Assembly: GCA_963556145.1 (NCBI GenBank)
Contig: OY744465.1
Location: 6,820,001 to 6,884,000 of the forward strand
Length of the DNA stretch: 64,000 nucleotides
DNA from: Hygrocybe punicea
Lineage: Eukaryota; Basidiomycota; Agaricomycetes; Agaricales; Hygrophoraceae
Direction: 5' to 3'
Of the stretch, positions 12,101 to 22,596 are shown piece after piece. A program made the position numbers and the translations under genes. Every line of letters starts with the position of its first letter. Position 1 is the stretch's first letter. The notes under the pieces were generated by a model. The model had not been told where the DNA came from and searched no databases. It saw only the letters and a list, made by a program, of their open reading frames with translations.

Positions 12101-14954
12101 CTGGGGCTACCCAATCACCCACGCCATCATATTGTCCCCCTCACCCCCCCAAGTTTTTTTTGGGCGGTTCCTGCACCTTCCACCCGCCGATTTTGACCAG
12201 CCATGGCATGGTACAATCACCCGCACCTCATATGGCCCGAAAATGACAGGCTGGGGCTTCCCAATCGCGTGCACCATCAATTTGTCCCCCACCCCCCTGC
12301 TAAGTTTTTTCGGCAGTTCCTGCACCTTCCACCTGCCGATTTCGACCACCCATGGCATGGTACAACCCTGCGCACCTCGTTTAGCCCACAAACGACAGGC
12401 TGGCGCTTCCCAATCGCCTGTGCCATCAATTTGTCCCCCCACCCCCCCCCCAAGTTTTTTCGGTGGTTCCTGCACCTTCCAGCCGCTGATTTCGACCACC
12501 CACGACATGATCCAACCCCCCACACCTCGTATGACAACACCGACACCGACAACTGCTGTCATGACGACAACGACCATGACGACAATCGTTCTGCAAATTT
12601 ACTACCATGTCTCGCCTCCCTCGACGTCTGCGCATCCGACCCCGGCGCATGGCGGCTTCTCCCTCCTTTGCTCATCTTGGAGGCGAGGACTTTTACAACC
12701 GCGTTATCGACCATCTTGTCAAGGCGTACAAGAAGAAGACAGGTACTGATGTGTCGCTGAACTTGAGCGCAATGGGCAAGCTCAAGCGCGAGGTCGAGAA
12801 GGCTAAGCGGATGTTGTCAGCAGTCGACGAGGATCGAAATCGAGTCGTTCAAGGACAGCAATGACTTTTCGGAAATTCTTACACGGGCCAAGTTTGAGGC
12901 TTAATATGGATCTATTCAGGAAGACAATGAAATAGGTATTTTTCATATTTTTCATATACATGTACATGTACATAGGTAGGCTATGTGGAGATACGCAAAA
13001 AGAAAAAGAAACACCTGAAAACCTTGTGAACTGTGGCTGTACATGTTCGTGAGGTATGGGAGGCAGCAGAGGGTTATCCAAGTGAAGTTGAAGCCAGCAA
13101 AAAGGCTGGAAACCTAAATTTCCTAATTTGGATATTTGGTAACGGCTAATAACGGCTAGCCGTGGCTAAGCCGAGGTTTAACCGTTAGCTGAGTGAATGG
13201 CTCGGCTCGGCTAATTATCAGTCCGGCTCCAACGGCTAACGGTTCCGGACCGAGCCGTGGCAACACTAATGATGATACATTGGGCATAAGCACCAGGGCA
13301 CCTTTCAAATGCTAACATTTCACAAAATAGCTATTGGGCACACTCCTAACAGTATATTCAAGCATTTCTCATCACCAAAAGTTGTCTCTCCAAGCAATGG
13401 TTGTTGTGTTATGGAGCTAACATTGCTTAAAGGGCCAAGGGACTGATGTCACTTCAAACTCAATTTATCTAAAAATTAAAGCTGGGGGGCACAAGATCTC
13501 ATTCAGGCAATAAAAAAACCCTATATAACTTATGTCCCATGAGGTCTGGTTCTTGAGTTATGGGCGATATATCGTTCGGGTGATATAATGCCTTTTTTGA
13601 ATGAAAAGTCACGCGGCGCCAATTCAGCTGCAAACAGCAATAATTTTTTTCTTCTAGTTATCATTGTCGGAGGTGGTTCAGCTGGATGTGCGACTGCCTT
13701 GTCACTTGCTCACTCAAATCCTGAAGCCGTATTTCTCCTATTGGACGACGCGGATCCCAATGCCTTCAAGGCAAGTAAACACCACAACATTATAATCTTT
13801 CTTGACCCCCCGCCGTGTACATGTAGATCGGCGAGTCACTTCCAGCTGTTGCCACCCGTACGCTGACCTTCCTCGCACCTACGCTTTCCACGCGTTTGGC
13901 GCAGGACACTTCGATCGGAAAGCACAATCATTGCACTGGAAATGCCTCTGTCTGGACGTCGCAAGAAATAGAGGAGCGGCATGCCATCTTCAACCCTTGG
14001 GGTATGGGCTGGCATCTTGACCGCAGCCTTTTCGACGAGTCCTTGAGGGATGCTGTAAGAGATGCCTGTGACAATGAGAATGGTGTTTGTCCGATGTCTG
14101 CAATAGTACGAGCACGATTCACCGCTGTGGAGAAGGACGCACAGACGGGCACTTGGTCTGTGCACGCCAAAGATCTTGATTCTGACCAGACGAACTGTTT
14201 TAAGGCGAAGTGGATCGTTGATGCAACAGGAAGGAAGGCCTCTGTTGCGACCAAGGTGGGTCGTCTTGCTGCTTTTAACAAATTTTACTCTGCATTAACA
14301 TTGGTTTCACGAAAGCTTGGCGCAAAAACGTTGAAAAACGACTCCCTTCTTGCTTTCTACTCGCTTTTTGTATCACCATCCCCAGAGGAAGACATGGACC
14401 ACCAGACCTTTATTGAAGCGTCCGAATCTGGATGGTGGTACACCTCTCAAGTGCGACGTGGACGAATCGTCATTTACCACACCGACGATACTCACCCATC
14501 TTCCAAGCTAGCACGCAAGCAGAATGGGTTCCTGGAGCTCCTACACACATCCACCGTCCACATCTCTGAGCTCATTCTCAAGTTCGACTACGACTTCCTG
14601 CACAATAATCACGCTACCGCAGCTAAGTTTCCCCGCAGCACGGCTGCTGGGTCGTCGGTTCTACATCCCTTTTGCGACGAAGAAGCCCACTGGTGTGCGG
14701 TTGGTGACGCTGCCATGGCCTTTGACCCATTGTCCTCACAAGGTATCATAACCGCTCTCGACATGGGGTGTTTCGTTGGAGGCGAGCTGGGTAAACATAT
14801 TGGCGAAGAAACGAATGTGCCTGGAGATAAAGAGGTGTATCATATATCAAGGCGTTTTGAGTTGGTCCACGAAAAGTATGAAAGAGAAAAGAAGTATTTT
14901 TATCAACAGGTACAACGATTCGAGGATGAATTTTGGCGAAGAAGGCAATTGTAA
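9152..14954 (+). CDS. LodB-like FAD-dependent oxidoreductase, possibly inactive
   Basis: Resembles LodB, the flavoprotein that helps form the CTQ cofactor in LodA, in the tryptophan-halogenase-like flavoprotein group. Predicted exons are 9152-9191, 13658-13770, 13827-14255 and 14316-14954 (about 406 aa). The FAD-binding VIIVGGGSAG follows the first splice; IGESLPAVA, GWHLDRSLFD, WIVDATGRK, ESGWWYT, VGDAAMAFDPLSSQG and a C-terminal KYEREKKYFY follow. The intron at 13771-13826 is GC-AG with AAG|GCAAGT, the usual context of that rare class. The 60-bp intron at 14256-14315 keeps the frame open if retained. Intron 1 would be about 4.5 kb because a foldback/hAT composite sits in it, far beyond normal fungal size, so expression is doubtful. 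The first exon is the least certain part. Confidence 0.75.
10430..12535. repeat. About 15 tandem units of a ~150-bp satellite
   Basis: GCACCTCGTTTGG-type blocks recur about every 150 bp from 10436 to 12525, with GATTTCGACCACCCA, GGCTGGGGCT and CCCCCCAAGTTTTTT blocks at fixed spacing. Long ORFs in several frames here are products of the repeat and are not genes. Confidence 0.92.
12664..12945 (+). pseudogene. Captured Hsp70 gene fragment inside the hAT-like element
   Basis: Reads HLGGEDFYNRVIDHLVK then KKKTGTDVS, KLKREVEKAKR, then after a one-base frame change STRIEIESF and NDFSEILTRAKFE, and after another change NMDLFRKTM. This is the part of the Hsp70/DnaK ATPase domain following the D-T-H-L-G-G-E-D-F block (aspartate replaced by tyrosine in F-Y-N). 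It is intronless, about 90 codons, frame-shifted, and lies between the satellite and the right hAT end. It is non-functional as an Hsp70; whether cytosolic or ER type is not certain. Confidence 0.88.
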
Positions 14955-15455
14955 ATATCATTGCCGTTCCCGATTGGGGGAGCACAGGAGATGGATAGTC
15001 TGAGACTTTGCACGCTCTTATAATATACCTCGTCTATGAAGGGTCTCATTGGACAGTTCCGCCCAAAAGTATTTTCAGAATTGGCGAATTCCTTCCAAAA
15101 TCATTTATTTCTTCCCAGTCTTTTCTCTTTGCAAGCACGTGGCTGAACTTTGCAAGTGCGCAATTCAACTTTGCCGACGGTGCGGTTCAACTTTGCAAAG
15201 ACCCAATTGTTCTTTGAGAGCCAGGCTCGGGGGTGAGTAGTACAAACACTCTAAAGCACGCTCGCTTCCGTTTTATTAACGACCCGGGTGAAGGCACGCG
15301 CAATGGGAAAGGCGACGGTCCATACACAATAATGGAGGGTTGGTATTGCACTTGAGTGAGGAGATGAAGGTTGCGAGACAGTCTGGATATCTATTTCTGT
15401 AAGATTATGATGCAGCGTCCGAATTGTTGCTGCACTGGCACTAACAGATTCCATT
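14955..15455. other. Intergenic DNA downstream of lodB-like gene
   Basis: No convincing exon, repeat or RNA gene seen. Short ORFs lack any recognised motif. The direct repeat CAACTTTGC (about 15166-15195) is minor. Confidence 0.5.
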
Positions 15456-15884
15456 ATGGCAAACAGATGTACAGATGTAAGGAGTCACTTCCAAAGTCCT
15501 CACCATTCATTAACCCAGACCCCCTCCTTCCCCTATGCCTTTTGTTATATAATAGACACAGACTTCAAATTTGCAGACGTCATCTCTCACACAGACGATC
15601 GCGCTCACTTTGCTAAATGCCTGGAGACACGATCGAGCGGTGTCACAAATCTACCGCGAGAAAAGGGACATTTTCGAGCGTGCGATGAGGAAGTATCTAA
15701 CCGGTCTTGCGGAATGGAGTACGCACGGCGGGGATGTTTGGTAAGTGAACACGGGTCCCGTCCGATTTTTTTTTGTCTAATTGAAACCACGGGGTTGGGC
15801 TGGGCCCCTCCTTCCAATAGGTTTAAGCTGTTGCTAAGTCTGACGGCCGGTACTCTTGGTGATGACGGTAGTGATTCTGCTTGA
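15456..15884 (+). CDS. Possible small three-exon hypothetical gene
   Basis: A model with exons 15456-15476, 15577-15740 and 15821-15884 gives about 82 aa. Its introns have good borders (GATGTAAGG...TTTGCAG and TTTGGTAAGT...CCAATAG). The middle exon is helical and charged (LLNAWRHDRAVSQIYREKRD, then a short aromatic end). I do not recognise a family. It could be the remnant of a longer gene whose 5' part is lost; support rests on splice sites and composition only. Confidence 0.3.
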   Translation: MANRCTDVRSHFQSPHHSLTQTPSFPYAFCYIIDTDFKFADVISHTDDRAHFAKCLETRSSGVTNLPREKGHFRACDEEVSNRSCGMEYARRGCLVSEHGSRPIFFCLIETTGLGWAPPSNRFKLLLSLTAGTLGDDGSDSA

Positions 15885-15918
15885 GCTCGACGACGACGAC
15901 AACAGCAGCAGAACCAGA

Positions 15919-15948
15919 ACCACCACCACCACCACCACCACCACCACC
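15919..15948. repeat. (ACC)n microsatellite
   Basis: Ten uninterrupted ACC triplets. They create a proline run in one frame of an ORF at 15881-16273 that I do not accept as a gene. Confidence 0.97.
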
Positions 15949-16495
15949 GGTGACGTACCCCCAGAGTTTCTTCTGCAGCAGCAGAGCCCATGAGCGACAA
16001 CAGATCAACGACCACCCCAACGCCCCAATTGATCGATCTGCGCAACACCCCGAACAACCCAGGATGCGCCTCTCAGAATCAGATCAGGACTCCACTTTAT
16101 CAGTCCTTGACAAGCCCACCCCCGACCACCCTCAGTCGTCAAAACTCGCAGGCCCCTCAAAGGCACACACCGACAGTAACGGATTCACTGCCCCAGTTGC
16201 ATTCTCAGAGGACGACAAAGCGAACAATGGCGTAGGAGATGATGTGAAACTCCACTCCAGTCCTCGTTACTGACATCCTCGGTACCCGTCACTTCAATGC
16301 TCTCTTTGTCCGAATCTAAATGGGTGAACTTAGCGATCAAGGGATGTGAAACGACATGAATGAGGGAGGCTGAGAAAGTCGTTGGGAAGTGGAGGTTACT
16401 CGCCGATGTGAGGGAGGGTTGGCGTGGTGGTGGTGAGAGCGCATGTAAAAAACATTGATTAACAGATAAAGTCATGGACGATCCAACGGAGGGAA

Positions 16496-17857
16496 CTAGA
16501 TGTGCGGAATGAAACGTGTCCAGTCCGCAGTGCGATAGGCTCCAGGGGGGAGAGACCTTAGAGCGATGAAGGGGAGTACGAGCAACGTGAGGCGGGCAAA
16601 AATGTACAGAGCAATCGCTGAGATGGAAACAAACCCGACAAACACATTGACGAAGTTCAACTTGTCACCGAAGATCGACAACGACAACGTCATAAAAAGT
16701 GGCACGACGGTCACCGAAATGGCAGAGGCTCGCCAAAGAAGTTGTTCGGTGTGCGTTGGAAAGTAAAACGCCCAAGCAACACAGTGAATCCCACCAAAAA
16801 CTATTCCAACAACCGCAACCACGAGATTAGCCCTGAAATCGATCTTCTGCTCCGGACTGAATGTTCCCACTCGTCTTTTGTTCGGTTCGAAGCTTTTTCC
16901 ACGGAGAATGGGATCAAATACGAGGAATGGAAAGCCAACGACAGTGCCAAATACCCCATTCTCATCCACAGTTGCTGCAATGGGTCGATAAGCCTCTCTC
17001 AGGAAGTCGGCCAGTCCTCGCTTGAACGTATTCCACAGCGAACGTAAACATCCCTCTGTTCCCGCATCGTTTGCTCTGTTTCCCCTTCTGTCCTCTCCCT
17101 CATCCTGTCCCTTGTCCTTTCCCTTGTCTGCCCACACTCGTACAGGGCAACTCATGTTGAGAGGCTTATTCCACCAGACGACGTACGTGGCAAGGTTAAG
17201 GACAGCGAATGCGCCTGTAGCAACCTCCAACTCTGTCACAGGAAGGCCTTCAATTGCCCGCGCGATACACTGGAGAATGAACCACCCCGTTTGAAGCAAT
17301 GCGAATGATTTCGACAGAATGTCCCCTTTACTCCTGTCCTGGATCTCTTCCTCCAATAGATTCCTTTTGTGCTTCGCAGGGAGACTTTTGAGATTGTCGA
17401 TCGTGATTGTGCGGATCGGTACGCCATTTTCATCACACTGCATGTAACCGCCCATCACAACAAAGAACCCATGCGTCTTTGTCCATCCGTACGCTAAAAG
17501 ATATCCCCATCAATACCACATTTCCCTCCGAGACATGAGATAGTCCTCACCCTTGTTCTCCTTCGCAATCCTGCATGCGGCGATCAACTGTCGTGTCGCC
17601 CATCCCACAATTAATTCAGGTGCCAGCAATGCGAGCAACATCATCCACACACGACGTGCGGCTCTCCTGCCCCAACTATCTTCTGGCGCCGGGATATTCG
17701 GATGGATCGCGAGCCAGATACAGGCGAATAATGTCACAAGACAGCTCCAAATGATATTCCAGACGGTTCGGCATTTATCCAAATCGTGGCAAGAGGATGG
17801 CGCGAGGTTTATAATCGAAGAAGTGTTAGCTGACGCTTCAAAGACGGGGATGACCAT
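16496..17857 (-). CDS. Multi-pass membrane protein of an uncharacterised Agaricomycete family
   Basis: Two exons, 17857-17551 and 17493-16496, joined by a 57-bp GTGAGG...TTTTAG intron that turns AACAAGG + CG into K-A-Y-G-W-T-K-T-H-G-F; unspliced, a TGA blocks the frame. About 434 aa. The N-terminal region has C-R-T-V-W-N-I-I-W-S-C-L-V-T-L-F and a P-N-I-P motif, then tryptophan-rich and hydrophobic segments; the C-terminal third has four likely transmembrane helices (near VVAVVGIVFGGIHCVAWAF, SVTVVPLFMTL, FVNVFVGFVSISAIALYIF and LLVLPFIAL). The C-R-T-x-W plus Y-G-W-T-x-T-H-G-F pattern is frequent in mushroom genomes without assigned function. It looks intact. Confidence 0.85.
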
Positions 17858-19009
17858 GGTGTAATGTCAAGCACTCTGCCTTGACCCTCGAGTCATCAAC
17901 GCCACCATCTTGAAAGTCGGGGGCGCCTTTCAATATGTCCGATGTAGACGCCAAAGATCCATTTTTAGGAGACCATGTGAAACGTCACATTAACTTCCAA
18001 AAATACGAGATACTAGGACATGGAGTACATACGATAGCAGAGAAAACAAACGCAACGGTATGAACCCCTTCCACTTATCCTACCAAAATATTTATTTTGC
18101 TCGGTGTCGTCCCCTTGTGACCTTCTTCTGCAGGCCTGCCGCCGATGAACAATGTCCATAGCATGTACTCCATTCGTTCAATGATGGGTAAAGGACAGAA
18201 CGAACGCAAGGCACAAACGCGCTCACGATCTACATCCAGTTAATTGTCAGCATCAGCCTGACCTTCAGATACAGCGCCTTTCCCAAATCCTGCCTGTTCA
18301 TCTGCATCATCGTCACGTACTTGTACATGTTCGTTGGGAATAAGAGATGATATGGTACGGAAAATGACTGCGGGAGTTGCGGTTTTCAAGGTTTAGGTTT
18401 GGTGTCCGTTACCGCTGTATGCATGTACAAATCGTTCGCTCTGTGAGAGGTCTTCTTCCAAACATACCCAGTCAAAAAACAATGTCCAGTGTTTACTCCG
18501 CTGCTCACTTTTTACGAGACGCGGTGATGGGGCCCAGAATAGCCCACACCAGGGACGCATCTGGTGATTGCTAAAGTTTTTAAAGAAGGAAGGTGAGAGC
18601 ATGTGGGACGGGTGGAAAAGGAACCAACCGTACTTTACCAGCGATTGCGGGGGACGAGTTTGTGGGGGCCGGCGACGGTAGGGCTAAACAGATGTTGGGT
18701 TGGAGAGTGACGATCTGTTCGAGAGCGACGAGTCACCAGATGGATTGAAAACCTGTAGGATGCATAGGAATAGTTGGTCAGGATAGCGGTGACATTGCCC
18801 AAGCAGATGATCTGGGTCGTGTTGATGGGCTACGATGATATCATGATGGCCAGTGTGGGAATGTTGAAAATCTTGGTCGCCTCGAGTGATTTTGTACGTT
18901 TTGATCAAGTTCAAAGAAACGCGACAACAAACGGGGGATCCGCGATAACTATAAGCGCAGCCATAAAGTTATCTAAGGATACGCTAAGGAAGTTGCCGGT
19001 AAAAGTCCA
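17858..19009. other. Intergenic, no supported gene
   Basis: One short ATG reading (17935-18057) is followed by a possible intron and a second open stretch to about 18242, but the frames do not join. Nothing else stands out. Confidence 0.5.
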
Positions 19010-19049
19010 TTCTCCGATTTGCTTAACTGACCGAACTCAAATCGGAGAA
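19010..19049. repeat. Perfect 12-bp hairpin upstream of the Ngaro-like element
   Basis: TTCTCCGATTTG at 19010-19021 pairs with CAAATCGGAGAA at 19038-19049 around a 16-base loop. It lies about 370 bp before the Gag ORF and may mark or regulate the element's 5' region; this role is inference. Confidence 0.6.
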
Positions 19050-19421
19050 CCTTATCTCTTTTCCTCCGCCTCCGCATCATCACTGCGCGTCTCGACTCGC
19101 TCCCCCTTTTTCTCTTCTCTTTTGTGAATATTTTCACCAAACCTCCCTTTAGATACTTCCTAGTACTTCATCCCCATAATCCTCTCCCCTTTTCTTCTCC
19201 CGCTTGTCCTTTTTTCCACCCCAATGATGGCCTCCATTCCTTCCACCAGTAATGCAATTCCCCCTCGCAATGACACTCCCACCCCTCCTCCTCCTTCCAC
19301 CCCCGCTCATACTCCAAAAACTCACCTTAACTCCTTCATCTCAGCATGCCTAAAGAAACTCCCTTGCCTCTGAAAACTCGCCATCAACAAAGAGAAAACA
19401 GACCGTAATAATGAACGAGAT

Positions 19422-20612
19422 TTGAAACGCGCATATATCCTTGCCAACCCTGACTCCCCCTCCCTTCCCGTTTCCCAAAATTCTTCCCTTATTACCATCC
19501 CCGATACCGTAGAATCACCCACCCCTTCCTCCTCCCTTCACAACTCCCTTTCCCTTTTTTCCCCCGTTTCGAAAGAACTTTTTTCCGCTTTCCTGAAACG
19601 CCGTATGGACTCCGATCTCGACGACTCTCCCCCCAAAAAAACTAAGAAACAACACAGAGATACGGACGGCGAAGTAGAGATCATCCCTGGTATCCCCACC
19701 ACGCTGGGTTTCCATCAAATTCATTACGACCTTTCCACATACCATGTTTACTCACCTCTCTCCCTTTTTACCAACGCCTCCCTCCGCGCTATTAACCGCG
19801 ACTCCAGTACCTTAACCCTTAGGAAAATCAACCCCGTCAAACCTGGCGCCAAATCTCCACAAGTCCTCGACATCGAGGCCTTCAAGACAAAATACGGGAA
19901 AGAAACCGATCTATCCCACCAGGCATGGATCGAAGCCTCGCGCAATTACGTGCGCTTCGCCTCCCTAACTGGCAAAGATGGATCAGAAGGCACTTGGTAC
20001 GTGCGCTGGGACTCCCACTTCGGATTTTTCGAGAGCCGCGAAGACGCAGTTGAATACTTCCCTGCCATCCTCAAACTTGACATTCGTATGAGAAAAGACT
20101 ACAATTCCCTCCCCTTCGCATACTCAGCTAATTTATATGACAAAGAATACGAGAAACAAAAAATGCTCTTCGTCATCAACAAATCCGAACGCCCTGCCAC
20201 TCCCTTTATCCCGTCCTGGCGATCCTCCACCCCCTCGTTCACCCACAAACCTTCCCTCCCCGACCGCCCTTTGGCCTCTGGCTCCTCCCGCCCATCGCAG
20301 CCCTTTCGCAAAGGCAGCGGTGGCGACCCCTCGTCTGCCGTCTGCCTCATCTGCTGTTGTAGGGGGCACTTCTTCCCGAACTGTACCGCTACTTCCTTCG
20401 AAGACGGCTCCGCCCTCTACTCTTGCATTCGCGACAACGATATCATCGCCATCAGAGGCGCTTTCACCCTCTGTAGGATCTGGAACTTCAAAGGCGAAGC
20501 CGCAGGTTGCACCCACAGAGACAAACGCACACACCGTTGCACCTTCTGCGGAGAAAAATCTCATTCCTCCTTCTCCTGGACCTGCCGCAAAGAACCTGCC
20601 AAAAAGCTCTGA
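19422..20612 (+). CDS. Gag-like protein with zinc knuckles
   Basis: 396 codons. The N-terminus is rich in Pro/Ser, followed by a nuclear-localisation-like PPKKTKKQ and a central globular part (LGFHQIHYDLSTYHVY ... WYVRWDSHFGFFESREDAVE). The C-terminus has a CX2CX4HX4C knuckle (CLICCCRGHFFPNC) and a second Cys/His cluster (CTFCGEKSHSSFSWTC). No introns. It overlaps the open frame of the reverse transcriptase, which is in the +1 frame relative to it. Presumed nucleic-acid-binding structural protein. Confidence 0.8.
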   Translation: MKRAYILANPDSPSLPVSQNSSLITIPDTVESPTPSSSLHNSLSLFSPVSKELFSAFLKRRMDSDLDDSPPKKTKKQHRDTDGEVEIIPGIPTTLGFHQIHYDLSTYHVYSPLSLFTNASLRAINRDSSTLTLRKINPVKPGAKSPQVLDIEAFKTKYGKETDLSHQAWIEASRNYVRFASLTGKDGSEGTWYVRWDSHFGFFESREDAVEYFPAILKLDIRMRKDYNSLPFAYSANLYDKEYEKQKMLFVINKSERPATPFIPSWRSSTPSFTHKPSLPDRPLASGSSRPSQPFRKGSGGDPSSAVCLICCCRGHFFPNCTATSFEDGSALYSCIRDNDIIAIRGAFTLCRIWNFKGEAAGCTHRDKRTHRCTFCGEKSHSSFSWTCRKEPAKKL

Positions 20613-22551
20613 CATCACGTCCCTACGACTCCTCGACTTCCATGATCCCAAACACGACTTCCTCAAAGATATGATCCCACGCCCAACCCCATTTCCCCGC
20701 TCTAACGCCCACGAGGCCATCTTTTCACGCATTCTAACGCCATACTCCGCAGACGCTTTCGCGTTTTTCCTAGACAAACATGACCTCTCTCATAAATACC
20801 CTTTCTTAGTTCGCAACCTCAAACATGGCTTCCCGATGGCCGAATTCCCACCCCTCCTAAAAACCGTTATCTTCCCAAACCACCCTTCCGCCTCCCTGCA
20901 CAGCGACTACATCCAAGAATACCTTATAGACGAAGTCAAATCCCAACGCATGAGCGGCCCATTCTCACGCAAAGAAATGGAAGACATCCTCAAAGGACCG
21001 TTCCAATCATCCCCAATCATTGTCGACTCCCAACCCCAACCAGACGGCCTACCAGACAAACTCAGAATCTGCCGCCACCTATCCAAAGGCGACCGTCTGC
21101 ACCCCTCTACCAACCACTTCGTCGACAACGCCAAATTCCCCACCCGCTTTGCGTCCGTCTCCGAGATTTCAGAGATAGTAAGTCCCTTCTCCTTGATACC
21201 CATTAGGGTCCCACTCCCTACCCATGAGGGTACCTTTACACCCATTTTGGTGTACGTTGCCAACTTCTGGCACCCGTCATCGCCTATCCTGGCCACTTTT
21301 TTCCTTATTGCCCATTCTGGCACCCGTCACCCATTCCGGTGCTCACACCCCTACCCATAGATCGCAAACGCTCCACCTGGAACACAAGCGATGACCCTCG
21401 ACATCGCAAAATTCCACCATACTTGTCCCATCCACCCCGAACATAAACCATGGTTTGTAGTACAAAGCACTCTAGGCTTCTACCCAGACCACGTTTGCCC
21501 CTTCGGATGCTCATCCTCGAGCAGCAACGCCGGTATGATCTCCAATGCCGGCGTGGATATCTGGATCTCCGAAGGTGTCCGACCCATTAATAAATATGAA
21601 GATGACCTCTCCATTTTCCGCACCCCCATTACCGGCTCCACCCCCCCTTACACTTACCCCTATGACCGTGCTAGCACCCTACAGCGCATCGCCCCTCTCC
21701 AAATCCCCTGGCACCCCGATAAAGGCCAAGATTTCGATTCCTCGTTTACCTACCTCGGCTTCCTATGGAACATCGACTCCAAGCAAGTCTCCCTCCCCGA
21801 ACCAAAACGAAAAAAATTCCTCCTCTGTTCATGCTCCTTCATCACTTCCTTCTCAACCAACCGCTGCCAAATCCTAGACGTCATGAAAATACACGGCTCC
21901 CTATGTCACATCGCCTTCGTATACCCTGACGGCCGCTCCCGCCTTGCCTCCCTTTCAAACTTCATCGCCTCTTTCAAAGGCGACACATTCACCCGCCACT
22001 TCCCACCCAAATCCCTCATCTCCGACCTCAAATGGTGGACCGAAACTCTATCCCACCCCAACGCCTTTCGATCTCTCCGCCCCAGAGGCCCCACCACAGA
22101 CCTCCTTCTTTTCGTTGATGCATCCACCTCCTGGGGCATTGGGATCCTCTTCCAAGGCAAATGGGATGCCTGGAAACTCACCCCAGATTGGATCGGCCCC
22201 TCGAGAGATATTGGCTGGCTCGAAGGCGTCGCCCTCGAACTCCTCATTTACATTATTGAAGAACACAACCTATCGAACTGCAACCTACTCATCCATTCCG
22301 ACAACCAAGGTATCATTGCCGCCTTCGACAAGGGTCGCAGCCGCAACTTTGAAGTCAACCTGTTGATCCGCCGCTCTGCCTCCGTCCTCTCTGCCTCCAA
22401 CATCTCCCTATCCCTCCAATACATAGAATCCCCGCTAAACCCAGCTGACCCGATATCGCGTGGTATTGAAGGCCCCAAGGCTAACCGCCTCTTCTCGTCT
22501 TTCCAGCTCCCTGAAGAGCTCCGCCCCTTTTTCGTTCATGTACAGGTATGA
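20560..22551 (+). CDS. Reverse transcriptase-RNase H of the Ngaro-like element
   Basis: The frame is open from 20137, but recognisable protein starts near 20600, just before the Gag stop at 20612. RT blocks: KLRICRHLSKGDRLHPSTNH; then across an apparent intron (21178-21360, GTAAGT...CATAG, 183 bp) IANAPPGTQAMTLDIAKFHH; HKPWFVVQS; and the catalytic YEDDLSIF. RNase H: LLLFVDASTSWGIG, E in GVALELLIY, LIHSDNQGIIAAF and NPADPISRG, giving all expected acidic residues. Ends in FVHVQ before TGA at 22549-22551. The start codon or mode of translation is unresolved; the intron inside a retroelement is unusual. Confidence 0.8.
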
Positions 22552-22596
22552 CTACCCCCCCACTACCCCTCCTCCCCCATTAACCCATAACCCAGA

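Larger units (their letters stand above)
9864..13268. mobile_element. Non-autonomous hAT-like element carrying host DNA
   Basis: The ends are TAGTGTTGCCACGGCTC... and the inverted complement ...GCCGTGGCAACACTA. ATGATGAT is present directly on both sides (9856-9863 and 13269-13276), an exact 8-bp target duplication as expected of hAT. Subterminal regions are rich in CGGCTCGG/CGGCTAAC repeats. Inside are a ~150-bp satellite and a captured Hsp70 fragment but no transposase. 9950-10360 holds no recognisable gene. Confidence 0.9.
9208..13645. mobile_element. Foldback element in lodB intron, split by a hAT-like element
   Basis: Inverted terminal repeats start AATTATTGCTGTTTGCAGCT at 9208 and end with the complement at 13645. 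The long arms are 9208-9580 and about 13277-13645. A second inverted pair (about 9583-9668 and 9765-9855) makes the element nearly palindromic apart from its centre. The hAT-like element at 9864-13268 sits in the right arm; without it this element is about 1 kb. Target duplication was not resolved because the flanks are AT-rich. Confidence 0.85.

Noticed and set aside
10794..12749. Long ORFs (up to 338 codons) on both strands
   Set aside because: They are readings of the ~150-bp satellite; several frames are open at once and the proteins are pure repeats.
15577..15740. Resemblance of a helical exon to the C-terminus of a fungal terpene synthase
   Set aside because: The following exon lacks the expected W-S...R-Y motif and no DDxx(D/E) or NSE motif is near.
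15881..16273. 130-codon ORF with a polyproline run
   Set aside because: The proline run is the (ACC)10 microsatellite and the rest has no motif or conserved feel.
17935..18242. Possible two-exon small gene starting MSDVDAKDPF
   Set aside because: The apparent donor and acceptor leave incompatible phases and no family is recognised.
20133..20777. 214-codon minus-strand ORF opposite the Gag/RT overlap
   Set aside because: Antisense shadow of the retroelement coding frames.
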